A stretch of DNA of 64,000 bases from Berghia stephanieae. Its lineage: Eukaryota; Mollusca; Gastropoda; Nudibranchia; Aeolidiidae. Within the stretch, counting starts at the first letter, position 1, and every line of letters starts with the position of its first letter. The translations under genes were made by a program, and so were the position numbers. The DNA is taken from positions 92,272,283 through 92,336,282 of the forward strand of contig CM067442.1 in the NCBI GenBank assembly GCA_034508935.3, given 5' to 3'. A model generated the notes under the pieces. It was given only the letters and a program-made list of their open reading frames with translations, was not told the origin of the DNA and did not search any database. Below, in pieces: positions 24,214 to 36,100 of the stretch.

Positions 24214-24624
24214 TACAGCTCTAAAACTATACAGGTTAGAACTTTTCTGATGACTTCATCATATTTTCTGATAATTTTGCCATAAAATTGCCAAGTTTTA
24301 ATATCTTATTCCACGTATTAAGCGAGATACAGGCACAAACCAGAATAAAACGCAGAAAAAGCGTTACATATTTTCCGTATTTTTTTCTTTTTGTGAGTCA
24401 TCCAAATAAATGACACATTAGAAACTGCATAACTTTGTTATATATTAATGGATTTCCAAAATTCAAAAAGATTTTTACTCAGTGGAGATAGGGCTTTGAT
24501 TTAAGAGGAGTATTTCCTACAAAAATAGAAAACAAAAATTTTCATAGTCATTGCTACATTAATTCAACATATTAAGTTGTTCGGCTGCTGATAGGCGGAG
24601 TTCTTATGGCGATGGAAATCTACT

Positions 24625-25157
24625 CCTGGGTGGGGATCCTGACCTACCATAGTGGGCAGGTAGGTATATACTGTGTCTTCTATCCCCTTATATCTGTTTT
24701 CCAACATGCTTTCTGTCTTGGATTGAGATTACTTGGTTTTGTCCTGGCCCTGGCCGGAGTCCAAGCTGAGAGGGAAACAGTCAAATGCATAGTTATTGTT
24801 TTGGGAGATGATTATTTTTTTCCCTTGTAAATCATCTCTCTGTTATGTATTATTATATTTGTTATTTTGAATACATAATGTAAGTATTTGAGTGTATTCC
24901 TCTTTGTTGGATTTTGTGCTTGTGTCTGGATGAGACTTATAGGTGATCTCAAACTAAGTACATTGGTGGTATTCTCTTGGAATCTACATCTGGTACCTAT
25001 TTGTTCCCAGTTCCCCTAGCTATGTCTTACGTTTTTTTTGAATGCTTTGTAATTCTAGAACTTTTTACTATCCCATTTCTTCCTTTTTACTGGCGCTGAT
25101 ATGAGCTTAATGTGTTGCAAGTGCCGTAAAACCCTTAAAAACAAAAACAAAAAACAA
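24625..25157 (+). mobile_element. SINE-like retroposon, GCGCCGTAAAACCC family, copy 4
   Basis: Starts CCTGGGTGGGGATCCTGACC and ends GTGCCGTAAAACCCTTAAAA followed by an A-rich tail. Full length; no convincing target duplication. Confidence 0.8.
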
Positions 25158-25198
25158 GTGTCTTCTATCCCTCAATATCGTTTGTCTCTTTCATGTTA

Positions 25199-25490
25199 CT
25201 AGACTATTGATTGGGATCTTTTGATCTCCATGGTGGGCTGAAGAAGACAATCTTGTTTACCCTTTCCATGTTGTTTCTGTCTTTATCCTGGAATGTGATT
25301 TCTTGGTTTCACCCTAACCCTAGCTGAGATCCTTAGCTTTGGTGGAAAGATTCAACTATATTAATCTTTCATGGGAGATGTTGTTTTCCTTACAAATAAT
25401 CTGTTATGTACTTTTATAGCTTTTAGTTTAGAATATATATTTTGTAAGCATTTGAGTGTGCCTTGTGATTGCATCATGTTGGGACTAGGT
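25199..25490 (+). mobile_element. Old diverged copy of the same retroposon family
   Basis: Keeps the order of landmarks (GATCTCCATGGTGGGC, TTTCTGTCTTTATCCTGGAA, GGGAGATG, AAGCATTTGAGTGTG) but with many substitutions and no 3' end. It abuts copy 4. Confidence 0.6.
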
Positions 25491-26654
25491 TATTTCACTT
25501 AAGCAACAGCAAGACAAAAGGAACCAAATTTCATTACAAAAAAAAAAAGACCACACGTTATATTTGATGGCCAACAGCCAGGATTACAATCAGATACTGA
25601 TTTACACCCCGAGTCCACTCTAAAGTGTCTTACCTTAGGCAGACCTGCTTACTACTACGAAAAATTGGTAGGATTACGAGAGAAGTCGTGTTGTTACACC
25701 TACTCTTCCAGTTCCAAACTCCTTGGAAGTGTGTATGTTACTAGTACTTCTGAGGGCTAATAATAAATAGGTTACATTTTATATTATAAGATGGCATAAC
25801 TATTTTAGTTGCAGGATGTATAGGCAGATTCTTAAGATTACAGGAGTGAGAATGGATAATCTTTATTGATGACCAGCATATATTTAGACTAAAAAATAAG
25901 ATGCCATCGTTCTGAGACCAGAAGATCAATTGCACAAGGTATGTAACCAGTCATCCTGGAGAGTGGTTTTACACTTCCAATGAGATTGGGACCAGTTTTT
26001 TGACATCTCACTTTTGTTCCCTATTAATAAATAATGATAAAAGGGGCGTATTTGGACAAAAAATAAATTTTATTGCATTTATTATATCAATTGATCTGTG
26101 TACCTTATGTCACATTCTTGAATTTCTGTGTAGGGATGATGAGTTTGATAATTTAAAATGTTCATGAAACAAAAGTTACAAAAGTAACATATTGGTTTTG
26201 TTATAATAAAAAATATCACTTTTTAAAATACGGTTTTCAATTTTTAAAAGTTCAAATTCATGTGCCTTTGATGATTGAAAGACCAAGAACCATGAGCGTT
26301 TAAAAATATAAAAGCTGAAAGAACTCTCTTTCACAAATCAAACACACTCAAAACAAAACCAGTTTTCAAATGAAAACCCTTAACAGAAGATTTTATAAAA
26401 TTATTCAAGGACTGAGTGATGCATTAGAATTCTTTGAGAAAGAAAAAAAAAATAACTTTTTAAAAAATAAGAGATTTTTGTTTACAAATTGCTATGTTTT
26501 ACAAGCAAATTACACTTATCTCCAATTCTATTCCATAATAAAATTGTTTTCATTAACAATAACTTTACCTTTAACCTCACCAACATGCTTTTCTGTTTCT
26601 CTCACACACAAATACACACATCACCTTACTCTAATGAATTTAGTTACTGATGCT
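25491..26654. other. Intergenic between the retroposons and the CWC27 stop; no gene seen
   Basis: Includes the probable CWC27 3' UTR; minus-strand AATAAA candidates occur near 26070 and 26079. The 191-codon plus-strand frame over 26370-26945 is antisense to the last CWC27 exon and is not considered real. Confidence 0.5.
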
Positions 26655-29600
26655 TTACTTATGTTTGGCTTTCTTTTTACTTGCTTCCCGTCTCCTTTGA
26701 GTCAATGGGTTCCTTGGATCATTGATCTCGTATCGATCTTCATCTGCTACATTGGCATCAATCACCTTCCTCTTTTTATCTTCCTCAAACTGAAGCTTGT
26801 GACGCATCCTGTCGAAAAAGAAAAGAGGTCAGGGTACTTTTTATTTAACAAAAACCTGACTGAAATCCTACAAAATTGGATCTTTTTAAAATCTGAACAG
26901 TTGGGTGATAGGGACAAAACCCAGTGTAACAGAATTAGTATGTAATACAATATTTTTTTGGATCTATCATACAAAACACACCACATTAAGCTGAGGCCAA
27001 GTGACTATTTCTTTTGCCCCTAATATCTGTCCGATTGTGAAATACTTAATATTACACATATTTTGTGGTAATAAGCTGCTAAGAATATTTTTATATCGTA
27101 TATACATTAATGCGTTTGTTTCAGTGCAAAATTAATCACAAAAGATGCCATTCTTTTCTCGACTCTTAAAGATTGTTTAATCATCATTAGAAGTCCAATG
27201 TAATCATGTGGGATGAGCGTTTATCTAATCTTATGAATTAGGCCATTTGTTTTAACTTTGATATCGTTCATTCTAACATACTCTAGGGAGAAGATTTGTC
27301 ATGTCTTGTTGTTTGTTAAATTCTTATAGAAGAAAAGGCAACCTTTTTTGCATCATGGTCCAGCTTTTGTATTCACTGACTATCCGTGAACTGGTTTGAA
27401 GGATGTGTTTGTGTGTTTTTATGGGTTTTACCATTGCTCAAACGGTACTTTATAATTCATTTGTCAAATCCTCATCCAAATCTTCAATGGATTGATTAGG
27501 GTGCTGCTTGTCAACTGAAAGTCATTTGACGAATCTCATCACTTTACAACAAATTAGAAATTGTTATATTCTAAAAGAGCTGACCTCCAGAATATATACC
27601 AGCGCAGACTGAAGCAACCTAGCATATGGTAGCGACTAGTGAAAATAATAATATTGTTTGATGCATTTAGTTTTGATATGACTAGTGAAAGCTTGTGTCA
27701 AAGATTGCTCTAACGGCAAATAATAGTAAAAAAAATAAATAAAGAGTCACTATTAGTTTAGTTTAGCCAAGATTAACAGGAACCTGGGCTGTCTTTCTGG
27801 AGACATGTATTTATTAAAGGAGGATGAATAATAGATTAAATTAATGTTTGTGTCACAGAAGGGATGTTCCCCTTGAGTTTTGGATAAAATAAAACTTATT
27901 TTCTGGTCCCTGGGAGTTTATCTTAAGCAGACTGCAGTGTACATGAAAATATCAACATTTCAGTTTTATGGAAATGAAATTTCATAACTAAAGCCTCACC
28001 ATGATAAATCATTGTCATCATCACCAGCTTCCTCAGGTTCCTTTTCTCCTTCAGAGTCGGAATAGTTTGAAGTCAACTCTTTGAGAGATGACAATTTTGA
28101 TTGGAATTTTGACAGCAATGCCAAAGTTTGAGCTTCCCGACTTTGACCTTTCTTGTTCTGTTCTTTCTTCAAATTTTTGTATTTTTGCCGCTCCAATTTG
28201 AATTTTTCAAGAAATTCAGCATTATCTTAAAAAAGGAAAAAGAAGAAGAAGAGATGAAAAGTGGTAGTTGATAATTAAATTTGAAGCACTACAAAATAGT
28301 AAAATGTGATGAAACTCAATTTTCATGTGCAACTGATATTTGTTTATTTAAATAGTCATTGAAGAACTTGAGAGTCACAAAGCCCATAAAACTGGAGCTT
28401 ATTCCAGTTTCTGTAGTGTGAAAGGGACTGCATATTAACCATTTAGATTGAATGCTGGTATCTTTATTATATTGCACTCTCTCCCCGATCTACCAAATCC
28501 ACTTCTGGGTGACAAAAGAGGTCTGATAAAAATTTAAAATTATACAGAAAACAATGCATTAGCGAGTGATCAAAGTGCTCAACCAATTGACATTCTATGT
28601 CTCATCTGTTTATTAAGTTGTTGTAGTCATACATAAATAGATGGATTTATCAGCTTTAAAACAAAAAAACTAGTTATTAATAAACAAATAAATAAATAAA
28701 AATTGATTCATGAAAATAAGATCTAAATATTGACTTTACGCTCCAGTCTTAAATCTCCAATAAACCACTCTGACAAGAAGGCAATTTGATTTTAGGCATC
28801 TATCAGACGCTGTTGTTGAGGTGTGACCATACAGTTCAGAGATCAAAGATGACCTAAATTAAGTCCAAGAATATGCGCCTGCAATAAAACCTCAAAAATA
28901 TGCCTTTAGGAAAGCCAATTTGCACAGTTTGCCTCTGTCCACCTTGCAGTAATTAGGTAACTACGTCTGTAAGATCTAATAAAAATTACTTTGCACAAAA
29001 CTAGCATCTTATACAAAAGGTAGCTAACTAATAATTGTTACAATCCACATAATGCTACAAAACCAGGTAAAATCCAGCTCCAAAGTCTTAAAGGACTACT
29101 CACTTACAGCAAATGACACCAAATAAAATTGTGTTTTATTATAAGCTTCGGCAGTCTTAAAAACAGAAGACAGATAACAAATCTTTTCATTAGATGTGGA
29201 CAAAAATTAAATTATTCGGCAAATGTAGCAAAATATGTTTAATCACAAAAATATGTGACAATACAAAAAGATTAGTTTGCATCATAATATTTATCCACAG
29301 TGTAGTGATCTCTATTTTCAGTTGAGCACAATTCAACTGACCGAAGAATGTGTATCTAAATTCAAACCCCTTGACCATCATCATCATGACCATTATCATC
29401 CTTTGTCTCCTTCACTCATCTCCATGGCTTGTCATGACTCAAAAACTTTTTCTGATCAACATTTGAATATACATGTCATTTGAGAAAATAATTAGTCAAA
29501 ATAAATAAGGATCCAAATATTAAGAATAACTGTATAATAGCAAGAACTCACTTGGGTCATGCTTTGACTCTTTGTCATCCTCTCTTGATTCATCAGTTGC

Positions 29601-30089
29601 ATTTACTTTCTCTTCCTTCTTGTCCTTCTTCTTTGCTGCTTTCAGATCTTTCTGGAGTTTTCTACTCTCTTTTCTGGCTTCTTCCCTAATAAAATAATTT
29701 TTTTTTAAAGTGTAACTGTCAATCAAATAAAATCACTGTCTGCAGCAAAATATACTAGTGATATAATGACAAGGTGAGCAGTGTATTCAATGTAGTTGTA
29801 TTACAGTCATATTAGCTTCAAACGACTTATAACTGATATTTCAATATCTCCCCCACCTTTATATACAGTAGAATTACTTTAAACCGAAATTTTGGGGACC
29901 TTCTAAACCATTTCGGTTTAAAGACATTTTGGTTTAAAGCAAGTTCCCGTTTTGCGATGTTTTTCAAGTGTAGTAACTATTTAAGGAATTTGCTCATTTA
30001 ATGATATCATCATGGGTTTCCCCTTAAATGGAGTTGTTGAATAAATGCCGTCTTTGTAACCATTTTAAAAAAATGTTATTTTATTATTC

Positions 30090-30130
<41 letters not shown>

Positions 30131-33100
30131 AAAAATAGTTTTCGGGTTTTTCATTTTCCATTCAAAATAGTTGAAAGAGTTGAGTTTGGGATGCCGTGTA
30201 TTTTACATATCTCCGTCTTGCTCAATTTTTTTTTTCATCGACTTCACATAGTGTTTGGATTTTAAACTCCAACATGTAAGCACAGTGCTTTCTTTTGGAC
30301 ATCTTTTAGTAAAATGTAAAGCTAAAATAAGATCGAAAGGTCTTGTGTGATAATTGATAATGAGGTGAAGTGAAATGGAAATGAAAATGCGTGTCAATGC
30401 TAGGCTGTCTACTACACTCCCCTCTTTTGTTGAAAAGCCATTAGGTTCAAAGGCCTAATTACATAGACCCCCCCCCCCCCCTTACACACACATTTAAACA
30501 AACTGGAAATGAAATGGCATGTCAATGGTAAGTACCCTACCCCCCCCCCCCCCCCCCCTCGTGTTGAAAATCCAGTCAGTTCCAAACAACGACTTCTTAT
30601 AGTAGACGATGGTTCCAAAGCATCAGCAAACGAGTGAGAACATCTCGCTTGCGTGATTCTACACCCCAACTCCCCCTCTTTCCTCATTTTTCGCCTGCCA
30701 GTCACCCGTCGTCTTCCTTTTCCAGTCTGTGCGATTGTGGTGTTGGCCAAGCCCAAGTGCAGTGATTGAAGTGTTTTCCTACCCCCCACCCTCATCTTGT
30801 GCTTACGGTCTTTGTTTTGTTATCGGGCATTATTACGTGTGGCCACCTTCCCGAATTTTTGAAGAAAAATAGAGAGAGAAAAAGGGAAGGTGCTCTCAAG
30901 TTGTTTCGGTTTAAAGAAAGTAATGCTTAGAAGTATTTCGGTTCATCGTAAGAATTAGTACAAAGATAATGAAGGAGCTAGTACAATTTATTACATTCTT
31001 TGCGGTTTAAGGTATTTTTCGGTTTAGCTTCTTTCGGTTTAAAGTAATTTTACTGTACTATTCATTATTTCATTCTGTCAACAAACTAATTATTACTTCG
31101 AGCTCATTTATTTAACTAAATAATCTTAAACCATTTGGGTCCAGGTTCAACAAGAATAAAATTTGCCTTACATCCAGTGCCTCCTTCCTCCTCAGCAACA
31201 ACAACAAAAAAAAATAATGACCACCAGAGAGGTTGGGGGTCCCAATAGCTCAGTTAGTTGAGTACTCGCTTCATATTTAATGGGACCGAGATTGACCTCG
31301 GGTGCAGTCGAAATTTATTTCTGACCCCCCTGTCCCTGTTTCATGCTATAGATTATAGTAGGTACACCAAACCAAATTTTGAGTTAAGAAAAAACCAAAA
31401 AGTCTATGTTTCATCACATAGTACTCAATTTTCTAAGAAGTTTGATACCAAAATGAGCCCTCTAACTCAATTATTAAGGAATTTACGCAATATTGAAGAT
31501 TCGAAAAATATGCGCCTTCGCGCAACTTGCTCCGGTGTCAACTTTGCGCTATTGTAAAATGAAAAGTAATCAAACCACATACCTAAAACTTGCTAGACAG
31601 ACAGACAGCAACACAGGGAACACGCCTATTTTTTTCCAAGCATATTAAAGAACTTTATTTTACTTTTAAAAGGTCTTGAAAATGGCTCCGAAGCCAATTT
31701 CACATAAAACGACAAGGGAGGTAAAAAAGAGCAATTTGAACGATTTTTAAAAATTCATTAAAAAATAATAAAAACATGTACATATTCATGTGATACATCA
31801 AATTAAAGTTCATTATCCATACAATGACAAAATGTAAATAGCCAAAGTATGCAAGCCACACATTGGTCATTAAAGAACATGAAGCAAGACTGAAATAATG
31901 AAATCACAAAAATTTCACCTAATAAAAAAACTCACAAATATGCAAAATGTCAGGATATACAAATAAAACACTTCATACGTACAGCATGAATAACGTACAA
32001 TTCAGAAATAGTATGATCTCCTTAGTAAAATAAATTAGATAACTTCAGCAGCTTCAGACTAAGCTATGAAAATTGAGAGAGAAAAATAATCCGAAACCGA
32101 GAAATCACAACAAAAAAAATGCACATTAAATCATTAATGCTTGAAAAAGAAATTAAACTCAATCAGGCTATATAACTCTTCGCTTCTTTGATGGGTTCTC
32201 AATGTCACCAGAAACAGAATTTGATTTTAAAAAAGACTTTAAAGCATCCAACATAAAATCAACATCACCAAATCTTAAACTCCTTCCGCCCGACATACAT
32301 TTATGAAAACGTATTTCACTCTTCAATATATCTTTTATCTTTGTCATTGAATAATTTTCAACTCTAAGCCTGTCAAATAAATCAATTACATCTTTATCTG
32401 TTCGACAGGGCCCACCGTGTAATTCAACATCTCGTTCAACCTTGGAAATATTCTCCATATCCTTTATCTGCTTATCAATCTTCTTCTGTTGATTCTCTAC
32501 AAATTTCAATCTTATATCATTATCTACTTTATCTTTTAACATCTTACTCTCATTTCGCATTTTCTTCCCATGCTTTCTAGCTACTTTGAACATGAGCCCT
32601 TGCTCTTCAACAGACTTTTTAGATAAAAACGATATTGTTTTATTGCGTTTGACAGCATGAATGGTGGACCGATTATGGAGTGATGCATTTCTCCTTTTAC
32701 TAATGTCATAATCGAAATCACCAAATGCACTCTCACCAACCAAATTTGTAAGAGGACAATGGCTCAATGTTCTTTTCATTTCATCACTGACATGAGCATA
32801 ATAACCATCATTTAAAAAATCTTTCAACTGTCTCTCAGTAACAGAAGAAACATCTTTGCATAATATTTTTAACAAATCAATCATTACAACATTATTAAAT
32901 TTGTCAATTTGACTATGTACCATATCAAATGCAGGGGATTTGGAAAAAGGGAGAGCATCTCCAAAAACAGATGTAAAAGAAATATCAAGTAATTCAGAGG
33001 GATCATCAGCCCATTTCTTAAAACAGTCATGCATCATTTGAACATACATAAAAAAATCAGTATACTTCACTGTATTACTCTTGACAAGAAACCAATAAGG

Positions 33101-36100
33101 CGAAGTGACTTTTAAACAAAATAGGGCAATACAACAAACCAATGACATTAACCTTAAATCTTGAAGGTCATGAGTAACACTCTTAATCAATAAATTTGGG
33201 TTATCATGTAAAATACCAGAAGTGAAAAAATTCAATAAATTGTCATGGTGGAATAAAATAGAAACAGCAGCTTCAAAAAAGCAATTAAACCTGTTGGACT
33301 TAAAACTAGGAATGGGAACAACATTGTGAGTATCAGAACAAAAAGTAATCCACTGTGGACGACATCCATTTTTCTGGTCACCCCTGGGACCCAACAAATT
33401 ACAAGTACATCGAATTATTCTATTTGTCGCAGACTCTGAATCTTTGCTAAAAAATGAAAAGGCCCCATCTTTGTCCCTTCCTAAATACTCATCGTCCTGA
33501 GTGATCAACTTTCGTTCAAAAACTGACAATGTCTTTTCAAAGGCAGAACTAATTCCTAATAGAAAATGTGCATTACAATGCAAAAAACTGATCTGAAGGG
33601 AATCTCCAAGCTCAGCGTTTAGTTTATCTGTAAATTTATGACCAAAAAGAATATTGGGCGCAGCCCTATCAGACATGACACTAGTAATTTTAGAAAGAAT
33701 TTCTCTTAAAATAATATCAGGAGAAATGGAGTACACATCTTTATAGCAATCAACTAAATTACTAATAACAATCATAGCAATATCCAAAAGAGTGTCAGAA
33801 TTTTCAGTGGCAACAGGCAAAAACCCCAGATAAAAGGTTTCCCCACTATCTAAAGTGAACTGATGTCCCACTATCTTTTTCTGATCTCTTGATGTACCAT
33901 CAAAATGAAACGTAGCATTTTCAGATTTTAAAACATTTTCAACAGTTTGCATATTTGAAAGGACAAAAGCCTCATCACACATGTTTAAAACTGTTTGAGC
34001 ACAAGGTAAATTTTCAGAAAATACATAATGAAAAATATTGCTTGATACAATATCAATTACTTTTTTTACATTTTTAGCTGAGACACCTGTCTCACAAACT
34101 AAGGCGATGACAGCTTTCCTGACATCATCAGAATATTCATTATTTTTAGAATTTTTAATTTTAATTTCAAATGGATTAGCTTCTAAATTTTCATATCTGA
34201 TGATCTCTTTCTGTAACTCATCTGTAAGGTATTTATTTTTTGACTTCATTTTCTGTAAGGACAAATCTTTCTTATTTAAATCACTGTGTAAAACAGATAT
34301 AGTTGAGCAATAATCTTTACAAATTTTGTCATGCCCAGCTTTAATTTCTTTTAACTTTAAATCTTTTTTCTTTAATTCAGCTTCAAACTTTTCTTCTAAT
34401 TTAGACACAGTAACTAAAGCTTTATCCTCAGCTGAACTAAGTTTCTCTTTCAGTCCTTTTACCTCCTCCAGTAGAGAAAATTTCTCCGATTGAATATCAC
34501 GTAGTGCAGATTCAACAATTAGAAGTTTTTCATTCAAAGACTGAATCAAATGTAACTGGTCATCTTTCAGCTTTGGAGTAGTTGGAGTTGGACTAGATAG
34601 TAGTGGGGTGGGTGGGCGAGGCGTAGGGTGCTCTTGTAATGGCAATGATGAAGGCTGTAGATGTGAGGGTGGTTGTGGAGACGAAGAAAGGGAAAATTTT
34701 GATAGCAGAAATTGCTGAAGCCTTTCAGGATGTTTGGTCTTGTTGCTCCTGAGTCGTTCATACTCTTTGAATGTTTTTTTTAGGACACAAAAAAGTTTAG
34801 AATTGATGCTCAGTCCAGATAAATGACAAACCCATTGAGCCGTTGTGTTTGAACTTAATCCCATATCCCTCCTGGAAAGTTCAATATCAATAACTAATCC
34901 GTTATCGATGTGTTTCAAATCCAGTGAAGATGCAGGCGGAAAGGGCAATGAAGCACAGGTGATGCCAAAACTCGACAACTTATCCGAAATAAAGTCGAAG
35001 TCAACCCCACATTCCAGGAACGACAGATCATGCCGTTGCATGCAGAATCTCTGGTAAGCACGCTCCACTGCATGCCTTATCCGTGATCTGTGTGATGCAA
35101 GGTCTGGGGATATCCGTAGAAGACAGTCTTCAATCTGAAATCAAATTATTTGAAAAGATGAGACAATGGCAATACAACACAATTTTACATTGTCAATTGT
35201 TACCTAACTCTGTACCTTTCTCGTTAGCAATGCTTACTCATATGTACAGTGAATCCCACTAGGCACTGAAATGCACCAATACCCCTTCATATGATCCTCA
35301 CCGATTTCTTCCTGTAACAAAACATCTTAATCTTAGCCAGCAAAAAAAAAATTAAAAAAAGCGGTCAGAGAACAACTGTCTTGACTTTGCTCACTTCTTG
35401 ACAATGGATGATCACATGATAGCTTTGGGAAACTTCTCTGAAAAAAACGTGATTACATATAAATGACGAAATAAAAATATAGTCACCTCCTTCCAAGATT
35501 TTTTTGATGAGCAGTTCTCCGATTCCTGCTTCAAAAAATAAAGCTGTACAAGTAACTTCTGGTTCACTTTTATTGGTGGCAAATCTGGTCGTCTACCTCT
35601 CCCAGATACCAAAAAGGTATTTTTTTAACCCTTGGTAAACATCATCATCTGAGGAAATATATCAAAATGAAAATTACTAATTTTATCATTAAAATCAAAA
35701 TCTTCCTTACACAAACATTGAAATAGATACACGTTATTATTATCCCCAATAAATAAAAAATACCAAACAATAATCTGAATCTGATGAATAGGCAATAATT
35801 ACAACATGAATATGAAAAAAAAAAAGTCATTTGCCATGGTAATAGCTAGTAATAATAAGTACCAGGCAGTCTGGTAGCGCACAATTAATATTTGATCTAC
35901 TGAAATTATATTGAGGATCACAATAGTCATATAACTTTATAAACAAATCAGTCCACATCCAAATTATTGACAGGGGTCTGAGCCCATCCAAAGCAAAGTT
36001 TCATAACATAATTTTTTTTAAAAAAGCTTACTATTGCTGTAAAGTCACATACGCCTCTATAATAATAATAATTAATGATAATTTCTTAACCAATAACCTT

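Larger units (their letters stand above)
20534..24556. mobile_element. TIR transposon copy 2 (TAGCAATGACTAT termini), carrying two nested insertions
   Basis: Same 13-bp TIRs as copy 1 at 4561-5953. Flanks CCTTAAT (20527-20533) and CATTAAT (24557-24563) match 6 of 7. Aligned with copy 1 it is interrupted twice: by a TTAA-flanked piggyBac-type element (21287-21974) and by a LINE (about 22213-24213). Its own sequence totals about 1.3 kb. Confidence 0.88.

Noticed and set aside
26370-26945. 191-codon plus-strand open frame
   Set aside because: Antisense to the well-supported last exon of CWC27, with low-complexity AT-rich composition and no recognisable domain.
30412-30795. 127-codon minus-strand frame
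   Set aside because: Runs through two C homopolymers inside a pogo-type element; no splice context or family.
32168-35068. Single-exon reading of the nested gene starting at 35068
   Set aside because: The codon there is GTG and the frame stays open upstream to an acceptor at 35135-35136; two upstream exons with matching phases explain the start better.
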